A DNA stretch of 64,000 bases from Paraescarpia echinospica (Eukaryota > Annelida > Polychaeta > Sabellida > Siboglinidae), in assembly GCA_020002185.1 (NCBI GenBank), contig CM034531.1, forward strand, positions 42,031,867 through 42,095,866, given 5' to 3'. The notes beneath the pieces were generated by a model. It searched no databases, was not told the DNA's origin, and saw only the letters and a list, made by a program, of their open reading frames with translations. Position numbers and translations under genes: made by a program. Positions 24,301 to 34,488 of the stretch are shown here, piece by piece; position 1 is the first letter of the stretch, and every line of letters begins with the position of its first letter.

Positions 24301-25920
24301 TTTATTTAAGTCTATTTAATAAAAAGGATTTAGATTTATACAATGTGTTAAAAAAGGTATCGTAGGGGGCCCGTCAATAATATATCACCGCCATCACGAA
24401 GTCGACGTTACACGTTTTCGAGAATCAGTAAAAGGCGACTCAGATCGCCCCTGCAGTTCTATTGTTGGCTACGATGCCAATGCATTACACCTTTGGGCCC
24501 TTTCACAAAATATGCCTAGCGGATGTTATACGCGCCGTAGCCGGGAAAATAATTTTAAACCGAAAATATCACATGTTTATGGTAAGATGTCACTTAAATG
24601 GATAGAATGGGTAGCTTACGAGAATAATACATTCATAAGACATCAATTTAACGGAGAGAAGAAACTTCGTAAACTTCCCATTGACGGATGGTGTGCATAG
24701 ACTCGCACAATTGATAAATTTCATGGTTGCTGTTTTTACGGTTGTCCTTGCAACGTGGAGCACACGAACTATATCAATGGGAAGTCTACGGACGATCGCC
24801 TATCAGAAACCAAAAACATTTTCGATCCTGATCATCTTAAAGATTATTTTGGTGAAATTCAACCCATTTTCAAAAACATATACATTACCGTGACGACATC
24901 GGTCCCTACATGCGAGCTTACGCTGAAGAGAACAATATATTATCTACTCCTTGGCGTACCCTGGTGGCTTCGTAATTTGGTAAACAATTTTTTTAGGTAC
25001 GCCTTTGTTGAAATGGTACTTGAAACACGGACTGGTCGTATCAAGTTTTAGAATACGAACCCAGTCCGTGTTTCAAGTCTTTCGCCGCGAAGGTGACGTG
25101 CACCCGGACAAGACCACTATTGTTGACACAATGAAACGTCTTGGAAATAGTGGCTATGGTAAATGTATAACCAATAAGGATCTACACAGAAATATTATAT
25201 TTTGTAATGGTAAAACGGCGAGCCGAGGAATTAACAGTCAACGTTTTCGCCAGCTAGACCCAATTACGGAATCCGCGTACCAATAAACAGTGAACAAAAA
25301 ATTCATTAAATACAATCTCGATCTCTTCAAATTGGTTTTTATATTACCAGCATGCAAAATTGAGAATGCTGGAATTTTATTATGATTTTATACATTATTA
25401 CGTAGAGCGCCCTCTCTTCCAATATTGCGAGATGGCTACGGTCCACATATTTGAATCTATCTTTTTATTGTTTAGACGATTGTTTTACCACGACTAAGCG
25501 ACAAGAATACTTTTCAAATATGTACCGATGGTTTCCTGCTGTTTGTTGTGACGCGCACGCGTCCGATTATTCGACTTGTCGGTTGGAAGGGAAAGAATGG
25601 GTGCCTTCGGAATCAAGTTGTGTTGCGCGTCACGACAAAAGGACACCTGGCCTATTCAATGTCGAAGACGAAGGTAGAGGTTTCATCGGATTGTGCAATA
25701 AAACATTATTGTTTTGGAGATGCGGATCAATTCAGAAAAGTCTCAATACGAAACACAACGAAATTGACAAAGACACATTTGTGAAAGTACTTAAAACCAG
25801 GAAGAGTGGGGTTGGAAAAATGGAGGGTTTTGGGTGAGGGATGCTTCAGTTTTTACTTATTTTCTAGAACGCTCAGCACTAATTTATTTGGTTTCAAACA
25901 ACCAGTACAAGTCGATATAA
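21314..25920 (+). pseudogene. Protein-primed family B DNA polymerase, spliced, inactivated
   Basis: This enzyme would replicate the Polinton genome by protein priming. Four exons are inferred from GT/AG sites that keep frame: 21314-21783, 22495-22741, 22833-22901 and 23249 onward. Exons 1 and 2 each encode a C2HC-like zinc finger ending in an N-W-x-R-H-x4-G-x-C core, after an Ala/Pro/Thr-rich stretch. Exon 4 holds the exonuclease region ('LPVIGFNSGN', 'FLDIINY'), then 'GGPSIIYHRHHEV', 'YDANALHLWAL', 'MKRLGNSGYGK' and the C-terminal 'YRWFPAVCCDAHASDY' block. The catalytic DTDS motif reads ATVH at 25435-25446, losing both aspartates. At least eight frameshifts or stops lie in exon 4, plus a 1-base loss inside the first finger. 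The frame after a one-base shift runs to 25920. Confidence 0.9.
21784..22494 (+). other. Polymerase intron 1 carrying an AAATGGCG repeat array
   Basis: Donor GTGAGT at 21784 and acceptor TTCTTGTAG ending at 22494. Between about 21826 and 22350 are roughly 18 degenerate units of 30-36 bp containing AAAATGGCGKCYCC or variants. Two CACGTG E-boxes (22431-22436 and 22446-22451) follow. Confidence 0.6.
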
Positions 25921-26811
25921 TCTCTACCTCCCCGTGTCTGGTATAATAGACATGCAAGTAAATTTTTTCATGAGTTACCCTCCCCGTGTAACATCCAGTC
26001 TTGGTGTAACCGTGATCACATATGATGTTTATTGACCACTGACTCCTACTTGTCATATATTAAAGAGTGTACATTTCACATTTGTGTCGGTACACTCGTG
26101 AGATAGCCTTGAAATATATGGTCTTAATGTAACCGTGATGAGCTATTATGTTTATCGACTCCTATTTTGTCAATTATTAAAGTGTGTATTGATACACACG
26201 TCATTGTTGCATCTTCATAATGTGCTTCTTCTTTTTAACTGGGGCACTGATGAAAATATACGAAGTATTTTGTATACTTCCATCGCTGCTGAAGTTGTGT
26301 CAATAAACACAGACTGTAGCATATTGTCTAACAGTGATTGTGTAACATATGGAGTCAATTTGTTGATAGTTGAGGTTTACAAGGTTCTATAATATTGACA
26401 CTTTCTCTTGGGTGTCTGACAACAAGAATATATGTGTTGTAATTCACAGTGACACTTTGTCTTGGGTGTCTGAATAAAATTTGTGTATCATACGGAGTCA
26501 ATTTGTATATAGTTAAGGTTTACAAGATTTATGATATTGATACTTTCTCTTGGGTGTCTGAATAAAATTTATGTAACTCATGGAATACATTTGTATATAG
26601 TTAAGATTTACAAGATAGACACTTTCTCTTGGGTATCTGACAAACTATGTAACATAGGGAGTCGATTTGTAAATATTTAAGTTTTACAAGATTTTATAAT
26701 AATGACACTTTCTCTTGGGTGTCTGAATAAAATTTCATGAACGCACATATGGTGTCGCCTTTTTATTACTTAATTAAGGCAATACAAGAACATGCATGCA
26801 ATCATTGCATG
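25921..26811. other. Convergent intergenic region with 110-bp tandem repeats
   Basis: This is where the + strand polymerase and - strand protease genes converge. From about 26395 to 26735 the phrase CTTTCTCTTGGGTGTCTGA recurs five times (one unit CTTTGTCTTGG), spaced about 60-120 bp, each followed by variants of ATAAAATTT and GTATATAGTTAAG. AATAAAA-type poly(A) signals lie in the + strand units. Small ORFs here have no recognised domain. Confidence 0.7.
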
Positions 26812-27253
26812 TCACTCTTAACAAAGTCAAACACACGACAGTCATTGTTCACTAAATCGTTCCCGAAAATGTTCACAAACATCTTCGTGGGTATGCCTCG
26901 ACTTCGGAGCAGCAAGTACACAACAGAGTATTGTCCACACACGTTAGACAACGGGCTCTGAAGCGTTCACTTGTTGAAAGTCCAAGTCACGCAGTTGTTC
27001 TGTAGAAAATCCACCAATTCGGCGTGTCGAGGTGGCAAACCGGAGGAGTCGAAGTATTCTCGACACCCGTCTTTTGCAGTAAGCATGCAGACCCTGTTTT
27101 GACCCGGTTCATCGCTCGAATAAGGGTTCCGAAAAGCTGCCGGATAAGTCGTCACAGGAGTAGTGTGTAACCCGTCTTTAAGTAGTACGCCTCGACAAAG
27201 GTCCTAGTGTACGCATCTCCCGCAAGGAGTCGTTCTATCAGTGCTGTATCCAT
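26812..27253 (-). pseudogene. Adenain-like cysteine protease (Polinton)
   Basis: The homologue of the adenovirus maturation protease, which trims capsid precursors during virion assembly. The start ATG (27251-27253) overlaps the major capsid stop by one base (TGATG). Visible family blocks are 'REYFDSSGLPPRHAE', 'NNCVTWTFNK' and 'NVCGQYSVVYLLLR', the last holding the catalytic Cys. The catalytic His region, where I expect G-x-H-W after a 'PGE/PGQ' turn, reads GQNR, so the histidine is lost. A stop after 'TWTFNK' and a frameshift near 27155 also break it. Family length is about 150-200 residues, which matches this span. Confidence 0.8.
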
Positions 27254-27847
27254 CAGTAATCATAGACGACGTTACTGTTGCGGTCAATCTCCAAAACCGT
27301 CTCGAATTCTCCGTAGACGACGACGTTTATCGTCCGGTCGAGGGGATTGATTAAAATGCACATCGACTCGTAGGTTACCTTTATGTATCAAATTGAAATG
27401 GGGACCGTCACAACAATCTGGTGTGATGTCAAACGCAAGCAGGGGGTATTCTTGGCCAAAATCATTCCGACTGATGTTGTTTCCCTCGTTTTGAAACATA
27501 TTTCGCGTTCCAGCAAACAGAATACTGTAATTTTCTCGTAGGCACCATCGTCTAAATTAGGCTGCGGTGGTTTCGCCGGGACTTGTTGCTCGTCGACGTA
27601 CAGTGCAAGAAAGTTCCAGTTGTTGTGCTTTACGTGGATCGGATTCTTGGAGAATGTTCCATTGTAAGCGTCGTTGTCTACACATCACAAGACAACTCTC
27701 TTGGGTAAGACACCCAAATAAACGTTTTGGTGAGTGTGCGACATGGCACCATGCGATATGGAAAACACCTTGCAATCGACTCTTCGAACTCATCTGTACG
27801 GCAGGATTCAGTTTGGCTTTTTGAGCAAACAAAATTGCTTCCGCTAT

Positions 27848-30604
27848 TATTATTATTATTATTATTATACCGAACTTATAAAGCGCTCTTTTCATTCATA
27901 AAAGCCTGCTCAAAAGCGCTGTACACAATCAATAGAATAATCATAGAGGGTAAAAACAAAGCATAAAAACGATAGCATGATAATTTTTTTTTTTTTTTTT
28001 ATAGAAGACTGGGTATAATAAAATGAATATATATATATATATTGTTTTAAAATGTAAGAAAAACTGACTAGAAAGAGTTAAGCACCAAAAACAGCTAGAA
28101 ACAAATGTGTTTTTAGCAGCTTCTTGAAAGTGTTCAGTGTTTTTGCTTCACGAATGTGAACCGGTAGCGCATTCCACAACTTGGCTGCTGAACACTGAAA
28201 TCTTCTGTCGCCGTATGTAACTGTTCTAGCCCTTGGAACTTCTAGTGTCACTGAATCCATGGATCGTAACATTCTTCTTGGTTGGTACAATTTCAGCATG
28301 TCCGATATATATCCTGGAGCCTGTCCATGTAGGGCTTTATATGTGTGCATCAGGATTTTAAATTGCACACGATAGTTAACAGATAACCAGTGCAGATTGT
28401 TCAACACTGGTGTGATGTGGCTGTAGCGTGATGTTCTGGTTACAATCCGTGCCGCGGTGTTCTGTACACGTTGTACTTGTTAATTGATGTCTGGTGCAGT
28501 CCACTGAGCAGAGCGTTACAATAGTCTAGACGTGATGTTACAAGCCCGTTGACTAGTGATTGAGTGGCATCATTTGTGAGATAACGCCTAATGTGCCCAA
28601 AGTTGCGGAGGTGATAATATCCAGACCTACAGACACTGTTCAAATGTTGTTCCATGTTCATGGCAGAGTCGAAGATAACACCCAGGTTTTAGACACTGTT
28701 CACCGATGTAATGTCAGTGTCGCCAACACGCACAGTAACGTTTTCCATCTGCTTGTCATTATGTTTGGATGTGAACAACACAACCTCAGTCTTTTCACTA
28801 TTCAGTTTTAGCATGTTTGCGTGCATCCATCTTTCAATGTCCGTGAGGCACCTCTCAATGAGTTCCAGGGATTCTGTTTGGGCTGCACCGTCCTTCGGCT
28901 TGAATGAGATGTACAACTGGGTGTCATCCGCATAGAAGTGATAACACAGTCCATACCGACGGATAATGGCTTCTAGTGGTTTTGAGTAAATTGTGTATTT
29001 CTTTGGGCCGAGTACCGAGCCTTGTGGTACACCATGTTCCAGGAGAACTGGATTGGAGTGCTCACCATCTATGACCATTACCTGGTAACGGTCGTGGAGA
29101 TACGATGCTATCCAGCCGAGAGCAGCTCCGGAGATTCCGAATAAGTTCTCAAAACGATTCAACAGAATTCCGTGATCGAGAGTATCGAACGCAGCCGACA
29201 GATCGAGCATGACCAACACTGTGACACAACCATTATCCAGAGACTCGAGGATATCGCTTTGTACCTTGAGGAGCGCCGTCTCGGTCGAGTGAGATCTACG
29301 GTAGGCTGACTGAAGCTCCTCGTGAAGACCATTGCTCACCAGGTGGCGCTCAATCCGTGTATCTACAACCTTCTCTAACACCTTAGCAATGAAAGGAAGG
29401 TTGGACACAGGTCTGTAGTGTTTCAGGATGTCTGGATCGAGTGTTGATTTCTTGAGTAGTGGTCGTATATGAGCACACTTGAATGCACGAGGCACACAGC
29501 TACTATTCATAGAGGCGTTGACAATCGCGGTAATAATAGGGAGTAGCTCATCTACACACAACTTTAGAAGCCATGTGGGCACCGGATCGAGGTCGCAGGA
29601 TTTATCAGGTGATTTCAGGATGAAGGTCTTCACTTCACCATCAGATGCGCGAGTAAACCTATCCAGTGGTGTAGTTACAGATGAGGCGTCAACCTCCAGG
29701 TCAACACCATGCACCTGGTCCGTCTGGAGGCCACGTCGGATGTTTTGTATCTTCTCCATAAAGAAAGAGCTAAACATCTCAGTTATTTTAATGGGAGACG
29801 CCGTTTGAGGAAGAGATGGAGACCCCCTTTCACCAAGCAGGTGTTTCGCCACTTTGTAGATGCCCTTCTGGTCATGGGTGCAGGCAGTGATCTTTTCCGA
29901 ATAGTATGCTATCCTGGTTTGTTTTATGAGTTTGTTCACCACAACACATTGGTCTCTATATATCTGGTGGTTAACAGTCAGGCGATTCTTCTGCCATCGT
30001 CGTTCCAGCTTCCGTCGGAGATGTTTAGCCTGATTCGTGTACCATGGACAATCTGGATGTTGGGTGATTGTTTTAATACGAAGTGGTGCGTGCTTATCAA
30101 TGAGTGATGTGAGTCCTTCATTAAAAGCACTCACCAAACCATCCACATCACCATCCGTAGTTTGTAACATGGGGGAAGCCACAATGTCCTGCTTAAAAGC
30201 TTCCACGTCTATGGCACGTAGCTTCCTAAAGGAAACAGTCTTCTGTATGGGAACAGGTTTGGCAAGGGTCGTGGTGAAACCGACAGCGAAGTGGTCACGT
30301 GTAAGTTTCCCAAGGTGGTCACAAAGTCCGGGGTCGGTGATGGTGATGTCAGATACGATGTGACTGGAGTCTCTGCTGATCACGACGTCCAATGTATGGC
30401 CGAGCACATGGGTCGGTTCATGTACATGTTGTTGTAGGCCACACGCTTTGATTGTATCCATAAATTGCTGAGCATTACGATCACTTTCGACATCAACGTG
30501 AAAGTTAAGGTCTCCAACTATCAGAATCTCCTTGTCGTGGGTAGCGTAGCTGGCGAGAAATGTAGACCACTGTTCTAAGAATTGGGGAATGGTCAGGCCA
30601 TTAT
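27848..30604 (-). mobile_element. L2-like LINE, 5'-truncated, nested in the capsid gene
   Basis: The insertion is flanked by GCTAT at 27843-27847 and 30605-30609. Its 3' end lies at low coordinates and finishes in a (TAA)n tract next to a GCGCTTTATAAG motif, as L2-group elements do. It contains the end of the endonuclease, a long reverse transcriptase ORF and a decaying C-terminal region (28078-28661). The intact RT frame contrasts with the ruined host gene, so this insertion is younger than most Polinton damage. Confidence 0.9.
28689..30604 (-). CDS. L2 LINE endonuclease end plus reverse transcriptase
   Basis: A frame open over about 637 codons from the truncation point (first Met at 30461). 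It begins within the endonuclease ('LIVGDLNFHVDVE', then 'PTHVLGHTLDVVIS' and 'DHFAVGF'). The RT follows: 'YRPVSNLPFIAKVLEKVV', 'AYRRSHSTETALL', 'DLSAAFDTLDHGIL', 'HGVPQGSVLGP' and catalytic 'YADDTQLY' (about residue 540 of the Met-started ORF). It ends at a stop before 'NLGVIFD', where full-length L2 proteins continue, so the last 150-200 residues are separated by a nonsense change. Without the start of the endonuclease it cannot move alone. Confidence 0.85.
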
Positions 30605-31226
30605 GCTATGCTTACCTTGTAATCGACATTGTCACCACCAGCAGCCATGAGTGCAACAGCAACTAAGCGAATTTTCTCGTCGACGACGTTCAATAGATAG
30701 CGATCTTAGAAGAAGAGGTCGACGTGTAGTCGTCCCATCATGTTGACGATTCGACTATGAGTAATATAGATCTTTCCTGTTTTGCAGACCCTTGTTTGCA
30801 TCGGCTTTCATGGGTCCAGCGGTGTCTCTCAAGACACTAGTTAGTTGGCTCTTTTTTACATCTGCTCCGTGACTCATTAATGTTTCTATGTACTGACGAT
30901 AAGGATAGGTATTCGTGGAAGGTGTGACAAGGGTACCGTTCAAAAACACGTCAACTAGACTAAACAGAGAATGCATCCAATTATTTACTGGCTCAACAGG
31001 TGCAGCTTGATCGATGTCGTACCCGGTACCTTTGATTACACATGCTCGCACCAAGAGGTAAGCATTGGCCATATCCAGGTAATCGTCTCCCGATCAGGAC
31101 AATAAGAATTCGATAGGAACACCCGTACCTATCGACGTGACAGGTCGATCCTCGACCCATTGTGTGTGTACGATGCTCGTTTGTGTCGTCGGTAAACTAG
31201 ACAGGTCCAATTCGCTGTTGACTCCC

Positions 31227-31625
31227 TCACACGGCAACTGGTGAACAAACGTCATGTCTAGCCGAATATGTCGTCTCGGTGCGTCTTTTGTGTTTTATAG
31301 CGCGAGGAGCGTTACGTATGCTCGGAGTCCCACTGCTTCCTAACACTCTACTGATCATGTTCTTTCCTGTTTCTTTCACACGCTTCTTTGCAGATTCGTC
31401 AATGCTCTCTCCAGACAAGACGTCGCCGGCCACACCCAAACCTATCTTTAACGCTCCTTTTCTCAAAGCGAGTGCGCCTATTTTTATGAGACGCACAGCA
31501 CATCGAATGAGGCCACTGAACAAACTACATTGACCGTGACCTCGTTGCACTCTTGCCCCAACAAACACGGGCAATCCGTCACCGACTTGTCTGACGTAAT
31601 GGTCTTAGGAATGATTACGACTCAT
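31227..31625 (-). pseudogene. Polinton minor capsid (pVI-like) protein
   Basis: The ATG at 31623-31625 overlaps the stop of the penton-like gene (ATGA). The frame opens 'MSRNHS' and shifts; the longer frame carries 'GDGLPVFVGARVQRGHG', then an amphipathic basic helix region ('AVRLIKIGALALRKGALKIG', 'AGDVLSG') and a basic C-terminus. The 'GLPVFVG' start and 'KKRVKE' block mark the small minor capsid protein found just before the major capsid gene in Polintons. It would sit inside the capsid and perhaps act on membranes, as adenovirus pVI does. It overlaps the major capsid start. Inactivated by an early stop and frameshift. Confidence 0.75.
31291..31299 (-). promoter_or_regulatory. TATA box before the major capsid gene
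   Basis: TATAAAACA inside the minor capsid coding end, 36 bp before the major capsid ATG at 31255. Confidence 0.5.
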
Positions 31626-32398
31626 GCTTCAAAAATCGATCGTTTGCTTTGTCGAAAGTGAAGCGTCCCCGTCACTCTACCTCTCTCGAATGATACGCGA
31701 CGTTTCGTGTCGTCTCTTCTATCGATCTTTATAGTCGTATATTCTTTGTGTAAGACGGGAACGTACTGTACATTGTCAATAATTTTTGACACCACGTCTC
31801 CGTGTTTTCCTTCTATCGGGACAACCCTCAAAAGAGGGACGACGTTCCGACAACTCGTGGTTCCACAACGTTGGTGTAAACGTAGAGTGAATAAAATCCT
31901 GCGCCATGTCTACCACATATTCGGCTTTTTTATCATAATAATAATCTGGTCCTTCTTCTTCGGGTGTGGTGTAGACATCCTGGCTTAAACCTAGCAAACG
32001 CTGTAAGTTCAACGAATATACTGAAAATGATATGTTTTTTACATGTGTATAGTCACTTTTTGTGTGATGTCACTGTAGCTTAGTTTTAATTGCTTTTCTT
32101 TTATCGGTGACTTTATGCTTCTGTTGATTGTACGAGTGAGCACTTGGAGACTATCGAAGTAGCCTGCTTCGATATCCACCACACAAGTCGCACCGTCAGC
32201 AATGACGCCAACATAAACATCCTCTTCTCTCACGTTGTACCAACTGTGCGGATGTTGACTCTCCACCAGTCCGCACTCCCACTGACCCACTGAACTGATG
32301 CGCTGCGGCAAAGCGGTGACATAGAGGGTCAACGTGTTGTCGGGATGTAACTTAATTGACGGGTTCCTGGGCAATGTCAGGTAAAAATCAGACGACAT
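31622..32398 (-). pseudogene. Polinton penton-like (minor capsid) protein
   Basis: The start ATG at 32398 lies inside the last codons of the membrane-protein gene. The first frame is well kept: 'SDFYLTLPRNPSIKLHPDNT', 'GQWECGLVESQHPHSWYNV' and on to about 32040. After a stop, other frames carry the middle ('DMAQDFIHSTFTPTLWN') and the end ('LRVVPIEGKHGDVVSKI', 'YVPVLHKEYTTIKIDRRDD', 'GRVTGTLHFR'). The order and spacing match the Polinton penton/minor capsid family, about 260 residues. The role is at capsid vertices. At least one stop and two frameshifts break it. Confidence 0.8.
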
Positions 32399-32660
32399 GG
32401 TCACCGCGTTTCATAAACGGATTAGGTAACAGGTAACACAGGCAACTGGTCAACAAAGCCGTCCACATATTATAGTTTCCGTCTAATTTAGTAAAGTTGT
32501 AGATACTGACCAATATAACGGTGTACGGTATGACGATTTGACAGAAGAAGACGATTTCCGATTTCGGGCACGAATTTCCAAACAACACCCAACGTCTGCT
32601 GGTACTTGCGGTATCTTAGAACTCTGTGTTTTCGAATCGAACGTCCGTCGTATCTTCCAT
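32388..32660 (-). pseudogene. Small Polinton membrane protein
   Basis: The start at 32660 follows a TATAAAGG box at 32694-32701. One in-frame stop occurs after 14 codons; the remainder is open and encodes 'SEIVFFCQIVIPYTVILVS', a transmembrane helix, and a second hydrophobic part ending 'CLCYLLPNPFMK'. This arrangement, lying between integrase and penton genes, is one I associate with a conserved small membrane protein of animal Polintons of unknown role. The stop TGA (32388-32390) lies downstream of the penton-like start, giving an 11-base overlap. Confidence 0.65.
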
Positions 32661-32689
32661 GACACGAATGACGGCTAGACCGGTGTGTG

Positions 32690-33732
32690 CTAGCCTTTAT
32701 ATGCAACGAGCGACGATTGATCCAACCAGCTGTTAAACGAATCGGAATACACTAGCCACTTGACCAGGACCTCTGTCTTTCGCCACCGCTAGCGCTGCTG
32801 TAACACTTTCTCGATAAGGTAGAGTTTATCTTTGGCCACAACCACTTTCTGTAGTTATTGTTCGTACAATGTTCCCTCTGTTGGCGAATTTAGATTGAAT
32901 ATCGAACAAACAATAAACGGGTGGGTCGGAACAATGAACTGCTTTGACGGTAATTATCTCGTCACTCCAGTTGGGTATGTAACCTTTTTATTAATTATCT
33001 CTTAACTTTGCTGATACGTACGTGATCGTCGACTTTTAAACCGGGTTTGACTTTTCTGTGTCCTTCATTTCCGTACAACCTTTGTCAAACCACTTCTTGA
33101 TTGATCACGTTCATTTCAGATGGCGCTATGCCAATACTTTTATGATAATTGTCGTTGTACGAATCCACTAGGTGGTGTAATACGTCCAGGTACTGTCTGT
33201 TTTTTCGTGAAATACATCCACATACGCGTCTTCAGAGTACGATTGAATCGCTCGACGATACACGCCTTTGTCTCTTCGTTGTGTATCGTAAAATGGTGGA
33301 TACTTTTCTCTTTCACAAACTCTTACAGTTCCCTATTCAAAAACTCTTTTCCTTTATCCGTTTGCGATGCCAGTGGTCCGTTATAGCCCTTTAACAACCG
33401 ACGAAATGCTGTCGTGAATGACGGCCCCGATTTGTTCTTCAAAGGAACAGACCACGCTGTCTTGGAGAAGACGTGTCTACCAGATTGGCCTGCCTTTGTT
33501 GATTTATACTACCCACTGCGACACGTCGACGTGTGAAATGATATGTCGCCGGTTCATATAGAGAGTAAGTGTCTTGTTCCGACAACCACCTTTTTACCTC
33601 TTTCGACGACACATGTGAAGCACGACGCAGGGCATCGACGACTCCGTAACTTCCGGTTAGTTTCGTGTCGTAGTAAATACGTTTCAAAGCATCGTGTGAA
33701 AGCGTCGACTTCTTACCTACAAGAGGAGACAT
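32690..33732 (-). pseudogene. Polinton integrase (rve) with C-terminal chromodomain
   Basis: A retrovirus-like DDE integrase that would insert the element. The N-terminal frame (33439-33732) has 'KRIYYDTKLTGSYGVVDAL', 'VKRWLSEQDTYSLY' and the first-Asp region 'QANLVD', where a short deletion and frameshift follow. Downstream frames hold 'AWSVPLKNKSG', the second Asp in 'QTDKGKEFLN' and the Glu in 'CIVERFNRTLKTRMW', then 'YHKSIGIAPSEM'. The last part, near 32860-32700, is a chromodomain: 'YLIEKVLQQR', 'VLVKWLVYSDSFNSWLD'. Three or more stops and frameshifts disable it. The nematode relative is annotated F54H12.3-like. Confidence 0.87.
32694..32701 (-). promoter_or_regulatory. TATA box before the membrane-protein gene
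   Basis: TATAAAGG inside the last codons of the integrase, 34 bp before the ATG at 32660. Confidence 0.5.
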
Positions 33733-33768
33733 GATGTAATAATGCTGCTGTTGTGTCGTGGAAGACTG

Positions 33769-34457
33769 TTAATACGGTTCCCAACGCAAGTGTTGCAACG
33801 GTGTGGCCGAATGATTTGTGCGCCGCGACGACGCCGGACGTCTGCGACGATGACTGTTAAATGGACTACTTTTTTCCTTTGACATATCGTCGTCCACTGA
33901 CGCTGTCTGCATGTAAATCCACCGATCGGGATTACCCACTAAATCCATGGGCGGGTTCACATCCTTGAGACTACGAGCGAAAGTTTTCTATCCCACCGGT
34001 TCAAACGACTTCCGCTTTCTCAGCACGTCATTGATAAGGTCCACGATGTTACTTCTGGGAATCGTCACATTTTTCTATACACCATCACGTCACAATCGTT
34101 CCACCTTACGGCACCATTCATTTTATTGATGAGTCGTCGTGCTTTTTGCTTCACAGCTTTCGGCACGCTGTCGACGATTTAGTTTTCCATCATTTCATTT
34201 TCGGTAGGCGGTTGAACTTTGTTTTCGTCTTTGCTGGGAAATTCAACGATGGCTACACGCAGAGGATCTTGTACACGCTTTTCGGAAAGATCGTTGTACC
34301 GACTCAACACCTCGTTATACAACACGACCCTTTCCCTCTCGTCGATATCGCTTCGTTCTAATATGTTTCTCACTTCGTAATCGAGTCGTCGCAAAACACT
34401 ACCGATAGGACGTTGCGGTTGAATGTTTTCCAAAATTCGTGGATCGACCAGCACCAT
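33769..34457 (-). pseudogene. Conserved Polinton protein of unknown function (VLVDPR type)
   Basis: Starts at 'MVLVDPRILENI' (ATG at 34457). The first frame runs to 34179 and includes a predicted helical stretch 'RSDIDERERVVLYNEVLSRY'. After a frameshift, 'DSVPKAVKQKARRLINKM' follows, then 'IPRSNIVDLINDVLRKRKSF', 'PPMDLVGN' and an Arg/Ser-rich tail ending 'LRWEPY'. Proteins with this N-terminal VDP motif, central helical region and RWxPY end recur beside the core protein in animal Polintons. I do not know their function; a DNA- or capsid-associated role is only a guess from the basic tail. Two frameshifts and one stop disable it. Confidence 0.65.
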
Positions 34458-34488
34458 CTTCTTTGTATGCTTCGTGGTCACGTAGTTA

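Larger units (their letters stand above)
27253..31255 (-). pseudogene. Polinton major capsid protein, split by an L2 LINE
   Basis: This is the double-jelly-roll capsid protein of Polintons, whose nematode relatives are annotated F54H12.2-like. It starts at 31255. The N-terminal part to 30605 carries 'LPTTQTSIVHTQWVED', 'VNNWMHSLFSLVDVFLNG' and 'STNTYPYRQYIETL'. The C-terminal part, 27847 down to 27253, carries 'VDNDAYNGTF', 'NWNFLALYVD', 'LLAFDITPDCCDGPHFNL' and ends 'NVVYDY'. The reading frame resumes across the L2 insertion once one copy of the GCTAT duplication is ignored. There are also in-frame stops (for example near 31085 and 30710) and frameshifts near 27720, 27560 and 27330. It is followed directly by the protease. 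It would form the capsid shell. Confidence 0.88.

Noticed and set aside
29479..30363. Plus-strand ORFs across 29.5-30.4 kb
   Set aside because: Antisense to the L2 reverse transcriptase frame.
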